A DNA stretch of 6,574 bases from JAQYVZ01 sp035269105. Lineage in GTDB: Bacteria > Desulfobacterota > Desulfuromonadia > Desulfuromonadales > BM103. The stretch's first letter is position 1. Every line of letters starts with the position of its first letter. The translations under genes were made by a program, and so were the position numbers. The notes under the pieces are model-generated. The model ran no database searches, was not told the origin of the DNA, and saw nothing but the letters and a program-made list of their open reading frames with translations. Of this stretch, positions 1-5,555 are shown one piece after another. The DNA is taken from contig DATFJP010000304.1 in the NCBI GenBank assembly GCA_035269105.1, forward strand, positions 1-6,574. The letters run 5' to 3'.

Positions 1-1833
1 GACCGGCCGAAAACAACCATGGCGGAGTTTGCCATGTGCCCGGAATGCCAGGCCGAGTATGAGGATCCCTCGTCCCGGCGGTTTCATGCCCAGCCGAATG
101 CCTGCCCGGCGTGCGGGCCGCAACTGCAGCTGCTTGACGGCAAGGGGCTCGCGCAAAAGGTTGCAGATCCGCTTGCCGCGGCCACCGAACTTCTCCGCCA
201 GGGACGGATTCTGGCCGTCAAGGGACTGGGTGGCTATCACCTGGCCGTCGATGCGTGCAACGATGCGGCTGTCACCGAACTGCGCCGCCGCAAGCTGCGG
301 GATGAAAAACCTTTTGCCCTGATGAGTTTCAATCCTGAGCGGGTCCGGCAGTTTGCCCGTCTCGGAAGCGCCGAAGAGAGTCTTGTTGCGAGCGGCGAGC
401 ACCCGATCGTTCTGCTGGAAAAGCTCGAAAATCATCAAATTTCAGCTGCTGTTGCCCCGAACAATCGCTACTTCGGCGTCATGTTGCCTTATACTCCGCT
501 GCATTTCCTTCTACTCAAAGACTCCTTCACGGCCCTGGTCATGACCAGCGGCAATCTGAGCGATGAACCGATCGCCTTCATCGACCGGGAGGCCTGCGAG
601 CGGCTGACCGGAATTGCCGATTACTATCTGCTTCACAATCGGAAAATTCATGTCCGCACCGACGATTCGATTGCCCGGATAATGGCCGGCCGACCGGTTC
701 TCCTGCGGCGCTCACGAGGCTATGCCCCGGGCAGCCTGAGGCTGCCGGTTGCAGGGCCTGAGGTGCTCGCTCTCGGTGGAGAATTGAAAAGCACCTTCTG
801 CCTGACCCGGGGAGACCGGGCTTATCTGAGTCAACATATCGGCGATCTGAAGAATCTCGAGGTCTATGAAGCTTTTGACCAGGCCATTGCCCACCTGAAG
901 GCAATTCTCGATTGGCAACCGCAGGTTATTGCGCACGACCTGCATCCCGACTACTTTTCCACCCGCTATGCCGAAGAGCAGGGGGGACTGCCTACGGTGG
1001 CTGTCCAGCATCATCATGCCCACCTGGCCAGTTGCATGGCCGAACATGGAATGACCGAACCCTGCATCGGCATGATTTTCGATGGCGTCGGTTACGGCGA
1101 AGACGGCCATATCCGGGGCGGCGAGTTCCTGCTCGGCGATTTTCAGGGGTACCGGCGGCTCGGCCATTTCGCCGAGCTGCCGATGCCCGGCGGCGATGCC
1201 GCCAGCAGGGAGCCATGGCGGATGGCCGTGAGCGCCCTGCATTACTGCTACGGCCGGGACTTGCCCGATCTGCCGTTGTTGGCGGGGATTCAACCGCAAG
1301 ACCTCGAGCTGTTGCTGCAAATCATCGAAAAGGGCATCAATAGTCCACCTGCCAGCAGCTGCGGTCGTCTCTTCGATGCCGTGGCCGCCCTGGTCGGATT
1401 GCGCAGCGTTAATACCTATGAAGGACAGGCGGCCCTGGAATTGGAGATGGCTATCGAGCAGGGCGTGGAATTCGGGAACTATCCCATTGACCTCATTTCG
1501 GAAAATGAGGAGCTGATTTTCGATCCTGCAGGCACCTTGAAGGCCCTGGTCGACGATGTCCGAAAAGGAGTTCCGAAAGGGCGGATCAGCGGTCGTTTCC
1601 ATGCCACCCTGGCGACGATGATGGTAGAAGTCTGCGAGCGCCTGCGCGACCGCTGGAACTGCAACCGGGTCGTCCTTTCCGGTGGGGTCTTCCAGAACCG
1701 GTTCCTGACCGAACTTGTTGTCAGCCTTATGCGTCGCCGGGAATTCGCCGTTTTGACCCACTCGCTGGTGCCGCCCAATGACGGCGGTCTGGCCTTGGGG
1801 CAGGCGATGATTGCCGCCCGGAAACAGCCGTAA
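1..1833 (+). CDS. hypF: Carbamoyltransferase HypF, 5'-partial ([NiFe]-hydrogenase maturation)
   Basis: HypF uses carbamoyl phosphate and ATP to make a carbamoyl-adenylate, then carbamoylates the C-terminal cysteine of HypE; the group becomes the cyanide ligands of the [NiFe]-hydrogenase iron. It acts in the cytosol. The frame is open from base 1 and begins DRPKTTM, a HypF-typical run just before the second zinc finger, so the ATG at 19 is internal and the gene runs off the left edge. Numbering window codons from 1: a C-X2-C-X18-C-X2-C zinc finger (Cys 13, 16, 35, 38); a YrdC-like domain from about 60 to 245 (KGLGGYHLAVDA, LVMTSGNLSDEP); then a Kae1-like carbamoyltransferase domain with the metal-binding HHHAH at 337-341, DGVGYGEDG from 361, LSGGVFQN near 560 and NDGGLALGQ near the end. 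The acylphosphatase domain and first zinc finger, about 150 residues, are missing from view. No frameshift is seen in the 610 visible codons. The next gene is unrelated, so hypF probably ends its operon. Confidence 0.97.
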   Translation, partial: DRPKTTMAEFAMCPECQAEYEDPSSRRFHAQPNACPACGPQLQLLDGKGLAQKVADPLAAATELLRQGRILAVKGLGGYHLAVDACNDAAVTELRRRKLRDEKPFALMSFNPERVRQFARLGSAEESLVASGEHPIVLLEKLENHQISAAVAPNNRYFGVMLPYTPLHFLLLKDSFTALVMTSGNLSDEPIAFIDREACERLTGIADYYLLHNRKIHVRTDDSIARIMAGRPVLLRRSRGYAPGSLRLPVAGPEVLALGGELKSTFCLTRGDRAYLSQHIGDLKNLEVYEAFDQAIAHLKAILDWQPQVIAHDLHPDYFSTRYAEEQGGLPTVAVQHHHAHLASCMAEHGMTEPCIGMIFDGVGYGEDGHIRGGEFLLGDFQGYRRLGHFAELPMPGGDAASREPWRMAVSALHYCYGRDLPDLPLLAGIQPQDLELLLQIIEKGINSPPASSCGRLFDAVAALVGLRSVNTYEGQAALELEMAIEQGVEFGNYPIDLISENEELIFDPAGTLKALVDDVRKGVPKGRISGRFHATLATMMVEVCERLRDRWNCNRVVLSGGVFQNRFLTELVVSLMRRREFAVLTHSLVPPNDGGLALGQAMIAARKQP

Positions 1834-1866
1834 TATATCCATCTGAAAGGCAGTGAGATTTTTGTG

Positions 1867-1902
1867 AGTCGCCGTGTGTTAAGCTTTAGGCGATTGCATT
1901 TT
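1867..1902 (+). terminator. Weak candidate terminator after hypF
   Basis: AGTCGCC (1867-1873) can pair with GGCGATT (1889-1895), giving seven pairs including one G-U, across a 15-nt loop. The stem is followed by GCA and only four T residues (1899-1902). It lies 33 nt past the hypF stop. The long loop and short T-run make it a marginal rho-independent terminator. It could equally be chance, with read-through into the receiver gene. Confidence 0.25.
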
Positions 1903-1922
1903 ATGGTGTGGGGAGCAAAGAA

Positions 1923-2330
1923 ATGAGGGAGGAGGCTTTTTTGGAAAAGCCAACTGCGGTCGTTTTCGATGACGACGATTTGTTTCGTGACCTGTTCGCC
2001 CGAATTTTTCGAGGCCTGGATATCCAGGTCGATACCTATCGTCACTTCGCCGAGTACATCTGTTCCGGTCCGGAAATCGATGCCTGTCCAGTTGATGGGC
2101 CCTGCTGCGATTTCCTGTTGACCGACAAAAGCATGCCGGATATGACCGGTCTGGAATTTCTGAAAAGGACCAGACGCCTTGGCTGCAAAATCCCCGCGGA
2201 GCGCAAGGCCATCATCTCGGGCCACTGGTCGGAGGAGGAACGGGCTGAAGCCAGTCGGCTGGTTGAATACGTTTTCCCCAAAAACGAGGCGAAAAAGAAG
2301 ATCTGCGACTGGGTCAAATCCATCGCCTGA
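1923..2330 (+). CDS. Single-domain response regulator (receiver only) with cysteine cluster
   Basis: A 135-residue stand-alone receiver domain with no output domain. Numbering from the ATG at 1923: beta-1 AVVF is followed by acid-pocket Asp16 and Asp17; Asp68 in LLTDKSMPDMTG is the predicted phosphorylated residue; Ser99 (AIISGHW) sits at the CheY Thr87 position; Lys120 (VFPKN) is the conserved lysine. The usual Lys-Pro is here Lys-Asn. Between helix 2 and beta-3 there is an unusual loop with Cys47, Cys55, Cys61 and Cys62; Cys88 and Cys128 bring the total to six. The start is uncertain. The ATG has GGGGAG at 1910-1915 with a 7-nt gap. An in-frame TTG at 1941 has the stronger GGGAGGAGG (1927-1935) with a 5-nt gap and gives MEKPTAVVFDDDD. 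A GTG at 1908 is also in frame. It presumably relays phosphate or docks a partner in the cytosol; its kinase is unknown. Confidence 0.9.
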   Translation: MREEAFLEKPTAVVFDDDDLFRDLFARIFRGLDIQVDTYRHFAEYICSGPEIDACPVDGPCCDFLLTDKSMPDMTGLEFLKRTRRLGCKIPAERKAIISGHWSEEERAEASRLVEYVFPKNEAKKKICDWVKSIA

Positions 2331-2428
2331 AGGACTCTCTTTAACCCTCTCTTGTCTGCCATCTTGGCCGATATACTGCCGATTTTGCTCCGGCACAACC
2401 TTCCTGGCTGGACCCCGATATTTTTAGA

Positions 2429-2474
2429 CGAGCCAATCCTTAAGTTTATGGGCAGCAAGGGGTTGCCAGGCTCG
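2429..2474 (+). other. Folded intergenic element of unknown role
   Basis: CGAGCC (2429-2434) is perfectly complementary to GGCTCG (2469-2474). Inside it, GGCAGC (2451-2456) pairs with GTTGCC (2462-2467) across a 5-nt loop, with one G-U pair. The outer arm overlaps the base of the terminator stem starting at 2473, so the two folds are mutually exclusive at that point. The inner stem resembles the closing stem of GEMM-I cyclic-dinucleotide riboswitches, but the conserved GEMM core is not present upstream and no + strand gene follows. The rest of the 2331-2551 gap shows no supportable gene. Confidence 0.25.
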
Positions 2475-2499
2475 TTTCCGTCCGGGAACGGTTCTTTTT
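2473..2499 (+). terminator. Rho-independent terminator of the receiver gene
   Basis: CGTTTCC (2473-2479) pairs with GGGAACG (2484-2490), seven pairs with one G-U, around a 4-nt GTCC loop. It is followed at once by GTTCTTTTT (T-rich 2492-2499). Stem, short loop and T-run fit a + strand intrinsic terminator. It lies about 140 nt beyond the receiver stop codon, before the convergent gene's end. Confidence 0.55.
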
Positions 2500-2506
2500 C
2501 AGCTCG

Positions 2507-2546
2507 AAAACTTCACTGTGCCCATCCGGAGTTCCCGGATGGGCAC
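2507..2546 (-). terminator. Hairpin terminator of the - strand flavoprotein gene
   Basis: GTGCCCATCCGG (2518-2529) and CCGGATGGGCAC (2535-2546) form a perfect 12-bp stem with a 5-nt loop, starting only 5 nt past the TAG stop of the - strand gene. On the - strand the stem is followed by AGTGAAG and then four T residues (2510-2507). The T-tract is short and displaced, but position and stem strength suggest a terminator or 3'-end stabiliser. The stem could also block + strand transcription that passes the terminator at 2473. Confidence 0.55.
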
Positions 2547-2551
2547 CAGGG

Positions 2552-3625
2552 CTAGCCATTAATTGCTTGGTCCTGGCTGTTGTTGAAGAGTTCCGTGAAA
2601 ATTTCGGCGACCGTTTCGATCCGGTTGGCCCGCCAGGCATTGGACCCGCAGAAAATCAGGCCTGTCTCGAGATCGCCGCGCTGGGCGCGATCCAGGGCGT
2701 GAACGATGCAGAAGCGTTCACCCGATGTTTTGTAGGCGCACTTGCGCAGGCAGCCGGTGGGGCAGGTGGGGACGATTTCCAGGTCGCGCTCCCGAATAGC
2801 GTCGACATTCTTGACCAGGGCGCGTCCGGGCAGGCCTGCCGGACTCATGACCAGGCCGATGTCCTCTGGTCGGCAGTTCAGGTAGGCCTGTTTGAAGGCC
2901 TCATCCGCATCGCATTCTTCGGTAGTCACAAACCGCGTCCCCATCTGGACGCCATCAGCGCCCTGCTGCAGGGCGTATTCCAGGTCGGTGCGGTCCCAGA
3001 TGCCCCCGGCGGCAATGACCGGGGCTTGGCTCGCGTATTGTGCCGTGAGCAGCTGCTTGACGGCCCGTACAGTAGCGTACTGGTCGTATTCGCCCGTGCC
3101 GATGTTTTCAAGTTTTTCGCCAAGGTGCCCGCCGGCCGTATCGGGGTCTTCGACGATGATCGCATCAGGCAGCCGGTTATAGTTTTTCGACCATTTTTTC
3201 AGAATGATGTTGGCGGCCTTGACTGAAGAGACAATCGGCACCAGGGCGACGTCAGGCCAGTCGGCTGTCAGCTCCGGCAGATTGAGAGGCAGCCCGGCAC
3301 CGCTGACGATCAGTTTGGCGCCGCCTTCACAGGACGCTCTGACCAGTTCATCATAATCGGTGACCGCCACCATGCAGTTAGTACCGATCACGCCGTCCGG
3401 GGCAATCTCATAGGCTTTGGCCAGTTCATCTTTGAGCGCCAGCGGTTCGGCGGCAAAGTAGTTGCTGCCGTCGTAGCGCGGGCTGTTCATGGCGATGCCG
3501 GCGGTAGCGATCAGGCCTACGCCCCCGCGCAGCGCCACATTGCCTGCCAGCCTTGCGCCTGAGACGCGAACGCCCATGCCGCCCTGGATCAATGGGTAGC
3601 GGACTTCATGTTTTCCGATGCGCAT
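2552..3625 (-). CDS. Nitronate monooxygenase / 2-nitropropane dioxygenase-family FMN protein with Cys-rich C-terminus
   Basis: A 357-residue TIM-barrel flavoprotein. Family members oxidise nitronates using FMN and oxygen; related FabK proteins reduce enoyl-ACP. The N-terminal YPLIQGGMGVRVSG (10-23) and the AAGGIWDRTDLEYALQQGAD to GVQMGTRF stretch (205-232) are the FMN phosphate-binding signatures. EDPDTAGGHLG (159-169) carries His167 at the family's catalytic His position. The C-terminus is unusual: Cys288, 292, 296 and 306 make CX3CX3CX9C (CPTGCLRKC to FC), with Cys326 in IFCGSNAWR. I place the start at the ATG whose complement is 3623-3625, because AAGGAG lies 5 nt upstream and MRIGKHEVRYPLIQGGMG matches family N-termini; a longer form from 3667 would add 14 residues. 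It is transcribed convergently with the receiver gene and divergently from the kinase. The true substrate is not known, and the Cys tail may mark a subfamily that is not a classical nitronate oxidase. Confidence 0.88.
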   Translation of the reverse strand: MRIGKHEVRYPLIQGGMGVRVSGARLAGNVALRGGVGLIATAGIAMNSPRYDGSNYFAAEPLALKDELAKAYEIAPDGVIGTNCMVAVTDYDELVRASCEGGAKLIVSGAGLPLNLPELTADWPDVALVPIVSSVKAANIILKKWSKNYNRLPDAIIVEDPDTAGGHLGEKLENIGTGEYDQYATVRAVKQLLTAQYASQAPVIAAGGIWDRTDLEYALQQGADGVQMGTRFVTTEECDADEAFKQAYLNCRPEDIGLVMSPAGLPGRALVKNVDAIRERDLEIVPTCPTGCLRKCAYKTSGERFCIVHALDRAQRGDLETGLIFCGSNAWRANRIETVAEIFTELFNNSQDQAING

Positions 3626-3644
3626 TCTTACTCCTTGCAGTAAC

Positions 3645-3672
3645 GTATTACGATTATTGGCCTGCATGTTAA
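3645..3672 (-). promoter_or_regulatory. Weak candidate promoter for the flavoprotein gene
   Basis: On the - strand TTAACA (3672-3667, five of six matches to TTGACA) is followed 16 bp on by TAATAC (3650-3645, three of six matches to TATAAT). The -35 half lies in the palindrome TGTTAACA (3667-3674). The -10 match is poor and AATAAT at 3658-3653 is an alternative, so this is only a suggestion of where the promoter lies. Confidence 0.2.
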
Positions 3673-3692
3673 CAGGAACCCTAAATGGACAT

Positions 3693-3711
3693 TGTAATAG
3701 TTCTGTAAAAT
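3693..3711 (+). promoter_or_regulatory. Direct repeat with 11-bp period, candidate OmpR-type site, with -10-like TAAAAT
   Basis: TGTAA occurs at 3693-3697 and again at 3704-3708, exactly 11 bp apart. Tandem half-sites one helical turn apart are how OmpR/PhoB-family regulators bind. The second copy runs into TAAAAT (3706-3711), five of six matches to a -10 box, and TGGACA (3686-3691) is a -35-like hexamer, although the 14-bp gap is too short for a normal sigma-70 promoter. The site lies 64-82 bp before the kinase start, so autoregulation by the encoded regulator is possible. This is inferred from spacing only. Confidence 0.3.
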
Positions 3712-3738
3712 ATCCTGCTGACAGGTCACCATATGAAG

Positions 3739-3750
3739 CTTGTCGACAAG
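3739..3750. promoter_or_regulatory. 12-bp perfect palindrome, possible operator
   Basis: CTTGTCGACAAG is its own reverse complement and ends 24 bp before the kinase ATG. A perfect 12-bp palindrome in this 149-bp gap would fit a dimeric repressor site. About one or two such palindromes are expected by chance in a window of this size, so the call rests on position alone. Confidence 0.25.
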
Positions 3751-3774
3751 TCGCGGGGATGGTAAAAACGCAAC

Positions 3775-4725
3775 ATGAAACTCTGGAAGAAACTTTTCAA
3801 CCCCCTGATGGCTTTTATCGGCATCCAGCTCGCCTGGGTCCTGGTGATTGTCATCTGGCTGGACTGGTTCCTCGGTCAGCACCGCAGGCTGCGCGAGCTC
3901 GCCGAAAAATACAGCCCCGAGCTGCTGCATGCCGACCCCGACTGGGTGATCCTGGTGGAAGGCCTGCTGCTGCTGCTGGCGATCCTGGTCGGAGTCTATG
4001 TCATCTTCGTCTACTGGACCCGGCAGGCCGCTCTGCTTCGCGAACAGCGGCAGTTCATGTCGCAGGTGACCCATGAACTGAAATCGCCGCTGGCCTCGCT
4101 TCAGCTCCACCTGGACACCATCCGTCGGCGCGAACCATCGCGCGAGCAGCTGCTGATTTTCCTGGAAACCATGCAGGGCGATGCCAATCGTCTCAACGGC
4201 TTGATCAACAACCTGCTTTCGGCCAGCCGCATCGAACAGAAACACTGGAAACTGTTCCTGGAGAAAATCGACTTTTCACGTTTTACCGAGCAGTACTTTC
4301 AGAAGCGCCAGTACGATCTGCCTCGCGCCGGAAAGATGTCGCTGGACATAGCACCCGGAATCTACGTGGCGCTCGACAAGGAGTCGATGGAGACGGTTTT
4401 CCGCAACCTGCTGGAAAACGCGGTACTTTACGCGGAAGGCCCGCCTGTCATTCACATCTCCCTTGCCCCCCTCGATCATGGCAAATGCCTGCTGACGTTT
4501 GCTGACCAGGGTCGGGGCATCGACCAGCGGCATCTCAAGAAGATTTTCAAGATATTCTACCGGGTCCGGCGCAGGGATGAGAACATTCGAGGCTCAGGTC
4601 TCGGGCTGTTCATCGTCAAGACCCTGGTCAAAAGGCATCACGGCAAAATCACAGTCACCAGCTCCGGCCCAGGGCAGGGGACGACCTTTCGGATTGTTCT
4701 GCCCATGCTGCCCGCGGAGAAATGA
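3775..4725 (+). CDS. Membrane sensor histidine kinase
   Basis: A 316-residue inner-membrane kinase that should phosphorylate the regulator encoded directly downstream. It has a basic N-terminus (MKLWKKLF), membrane segment 1 at about 11-33, a short external loop of about 24 residues, and membrane segment 2 at about 58-82. A coiled linker leads to the dimerisation domain with H-box HELKSPLASL, where His100 is the phosphoacceptor. The ATP-binding domain shows the N-box (NLLENA, 211-216), G1 (DQGRGID, 244-250), F-box (IFKIFYRV, 257-264) and G2 (GSGLGLFIVK, 273-282). All catalytic boxes are intact. There is no HAMP, PAS or sizeable periplasmic sensor, so sensing probably occurs in the membrane or through a partner. 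The ATG at 3775 has no good Shine-Dalgarno sequence; only GGGGA at 3755-3759 is near. An in-frame TAA at 3763 blocks any upstream extension. The stop overlaps the next start by 4 bp. Confidence 0.95.
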   Translation: MKLWKKLFNPLMAFIGIQLAWVLVIVIWLDWFLGQHRRLRELAEKYSPELLHADPDWVILVEGLLLLLAILVGVYVIFVYWTRQAALLREQRQFMSQVTHELKSPLASLQLHLDTIRRREPSREQLLIFLETMQGDANRLNGLINNLLSASRIEQKHWKLFLEKIDFSRFTEQYFQKRQYDLPRAGKMSLDIAPGIYVALDKESMETVFRNLLENAVLYAEGPPVIHISLAPLDHGKCLLTFADQGRGIDQRHLKKIFKIFYRVRRRDENIRGSGLGLFIVKTLVKRHHGKITVTSSGPGQGTTFRIVLPMLPAEK

Positions 4726-5447
4726 ATTTTATGAAGAAGCCGCATATCCTGCTGGTGGAAGACGAGCCGAACATCGCGCGCGGCCTGGTTTTCAATCTGG
4801 AAGCGGAAGGTTTTGCCGTGACTCACGTGGATACCGGGGAGGCGGCCCGGAACGCTTTCGAGTTGAATGGGTTCAATCTGGTGGTCCTGGACTTGATGCT
4901 GCCCGATTGCCACGGCCTGGATGTCTGTCGCGAAATCAGAAGCCGCGATCCCCGGCTGCCGATTCTGATGCTGACGGCCTTGAGTGAAGAGGAAGATCGG
5001 ATCGCCGGCCTGCGCGAGGGTGCCGATGACTACCTTACCAAACCGTTCAGTCTCGATGAATTCCTGCTCCGCGTCCATGGTATCCTCAAGCGCTCCGGCT
5101 GGTACCGGCCGCCTCGCTCGGACTTTGAAGACTATCGGTTCGGTGAAAACCAGGTCAATCTCGAGGAAATGAGTGCTTTCACCCCCAGGGAGAAAATCCG
5201 TCTTACCGATCTTGAAAGCCGGATGCTGGAAACCTTTTTCAGAAATGAAGGGCAGGTCGTGGGCAGAGAACAGCTGCTGCAGTCGGTCTGGGGCGTCGCG
5301 GCGGATACGGAAACCCGGACGCTCGACAATTTTATTGTTCGCCTGCGCAAGTATTTCGAAATAAATCCCGCCGAGCCGAGACATTTCCAGACTGTCAGAA
5401 AACGCGGCTACCGATTTGTCAGGGACCCGGACAGGGTTCCGTCCTGA
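4722..5447 (+). CDS. OmpR/PhoB-family response regulator
   Basis: A 241-residue DNA-binding regulator, cognate of the kinase just upstream. The receiver (about 6-124) has acid-pocket Glu13 and Asp14, phosphorylation site Asp57 (VVLDLMLPDCHG), Thr85 and the conserved Lys107-Pro108 (DDYLTKPF). A linker leads to a winged-helix domain from about 135 to 235, with LTDLESRMLETFF, the recognition-helix region TRTLDNFIVRLRKYF and the wing RKRGYRFV. The first ATG (4722) overlaps the kinase stop as ATGA, indicating translational coupling. GGAG at 4716-4719 is only 2 nt from it but 11 nt from a second in-frame ATG at 4731, which would give MKKPHILLVEDEP, a common regulator N-terminus. Either start is possible. 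Activity is expected through phosphorylation-driven dimerisation on tandem DNA repeats. The target genes cannot be inferred. No strong terminator follows. Confidence 0.96.
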   Translation: MNFMKKPHILLVEDEPNIARGLVFNLEAEGFAVTHVDTGEAARNAFELNGFNLVVLDLMLPDCHGLDVCREIRSRDPRLPILMLTALSEEEDRIAGLREGADDYLTKPFSLDEFLLRVHGILKRSGWYRPPRSDFEDYRFGENQVNLEEMSAFTPREKIRLTDLESRMLETFFRNEGQVVGREQLLQSVWGVAADTETRTLDNFIVRLRKYFEINPAEPRHFQTVRKRGYRFVRDPDRVPS

Positions 5448-5490
5448 CGTACCTTCCGGGAGCCGGGCCGGTTAAATTCTCGCCCCTTCC

Positions 5491-5519
5491 TTTACCGCGC
5501 CCCCTGCATCCTGTATGCT
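5491..5519 (+). promoter_or_regulatory. Candidate sigma-70 promoter of the quinone oxidoreductase gene
   Basis: TTTACC (5491-5496, four of six matches to TTGACA) and TATGCT (5514-5519, four of six matches to TATAAT) are separated by exactly 17 bp. Transcription would start near 5526, leaving a leader of about 30 nt that contains the strong Shine-Dalgarno sequence before the ATG at 5556. This supports separate transcription from the two-component operon, 108 bp upstream. Confidence 0.4.
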
Positions 5520-5543
5520 TTAACCTTTCCTAAACATCACATG

Positions 5544-5549
5544 AGGAGG
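5544..5549 (+). promoter_or_regulatory. Ribosome binding site that decides the oxidoreductase start
   Basis: A perfect AGGAGG lies 6 nt before the ATG at 5556. The earlier in-frame ATG at 5541 overlaps this site and would give an odd MRRRE prefix, so 5556 is the real start. Confidence 0.85.
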
Positions 5550-5555
5550 AGAGAG

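Noticed and set aside
712..1842. A 376-codon open frame on the - strand opposite hypF
   Set aside because: It lies wholly inside a clearly real hypF frame and shows no recognisable domain; long antisense frames are common in GC-rich genes.
1879..1907. A sigma-70 promoter TTAAGC-N17-TATGGT before the receiver gene
   Set aside because: Spacing is right but matches are only three and four of six; too weak to list as a feature.
1479..2396. A 305-codon - strand open frame across the hypF 3' end and the receiver gene
   Set aside because: It overlaps two well-supported + strand genes, the intervening gap, and has no family-like motif.
2430..2474. An intact GEMM-I riboswitch
   Set aside because: Only the 3' stem looks similar; the conserved core (GACGCAAAGCC-like and AGGGCAAA-like parts) is not there and no downstream + strand gene exists.
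2352..2555. A 67-codon + strand ORF in the convergent gap
   Set aside because: It runs through both terminator hairpins, has no ribosome site and no recognisable protein features.
2567..3226. A 219-codon + strand open frame opposite the flavoprotein gene
   Set aside because: The - strand frame carries clear FMN-binding signatures over the same bases, so this is its shadow.
3661..3725. Two CCTG...CAGG inverted repeats (3661-3676 and 3714-3725) as paired operators
   Set aside because: The arms are 4 bp with different spacers (8 and 4 nt), which is easily chance.
3618..4076. A 152-codon + strand ORF overlapping the kinase start
   Set aside because: It is out of frame with a kinase that has all its catalytic boxes, and its product is low-complexity Arg/Ala/Pro-rich.
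5456..5480. Terminator after the OmpR-family regulator (CCGG-GAG-CCGG)
   Set aside because: The stem is only 4 bp and no proper T-run follows, so it is not supportable as an intrinsic terminator.
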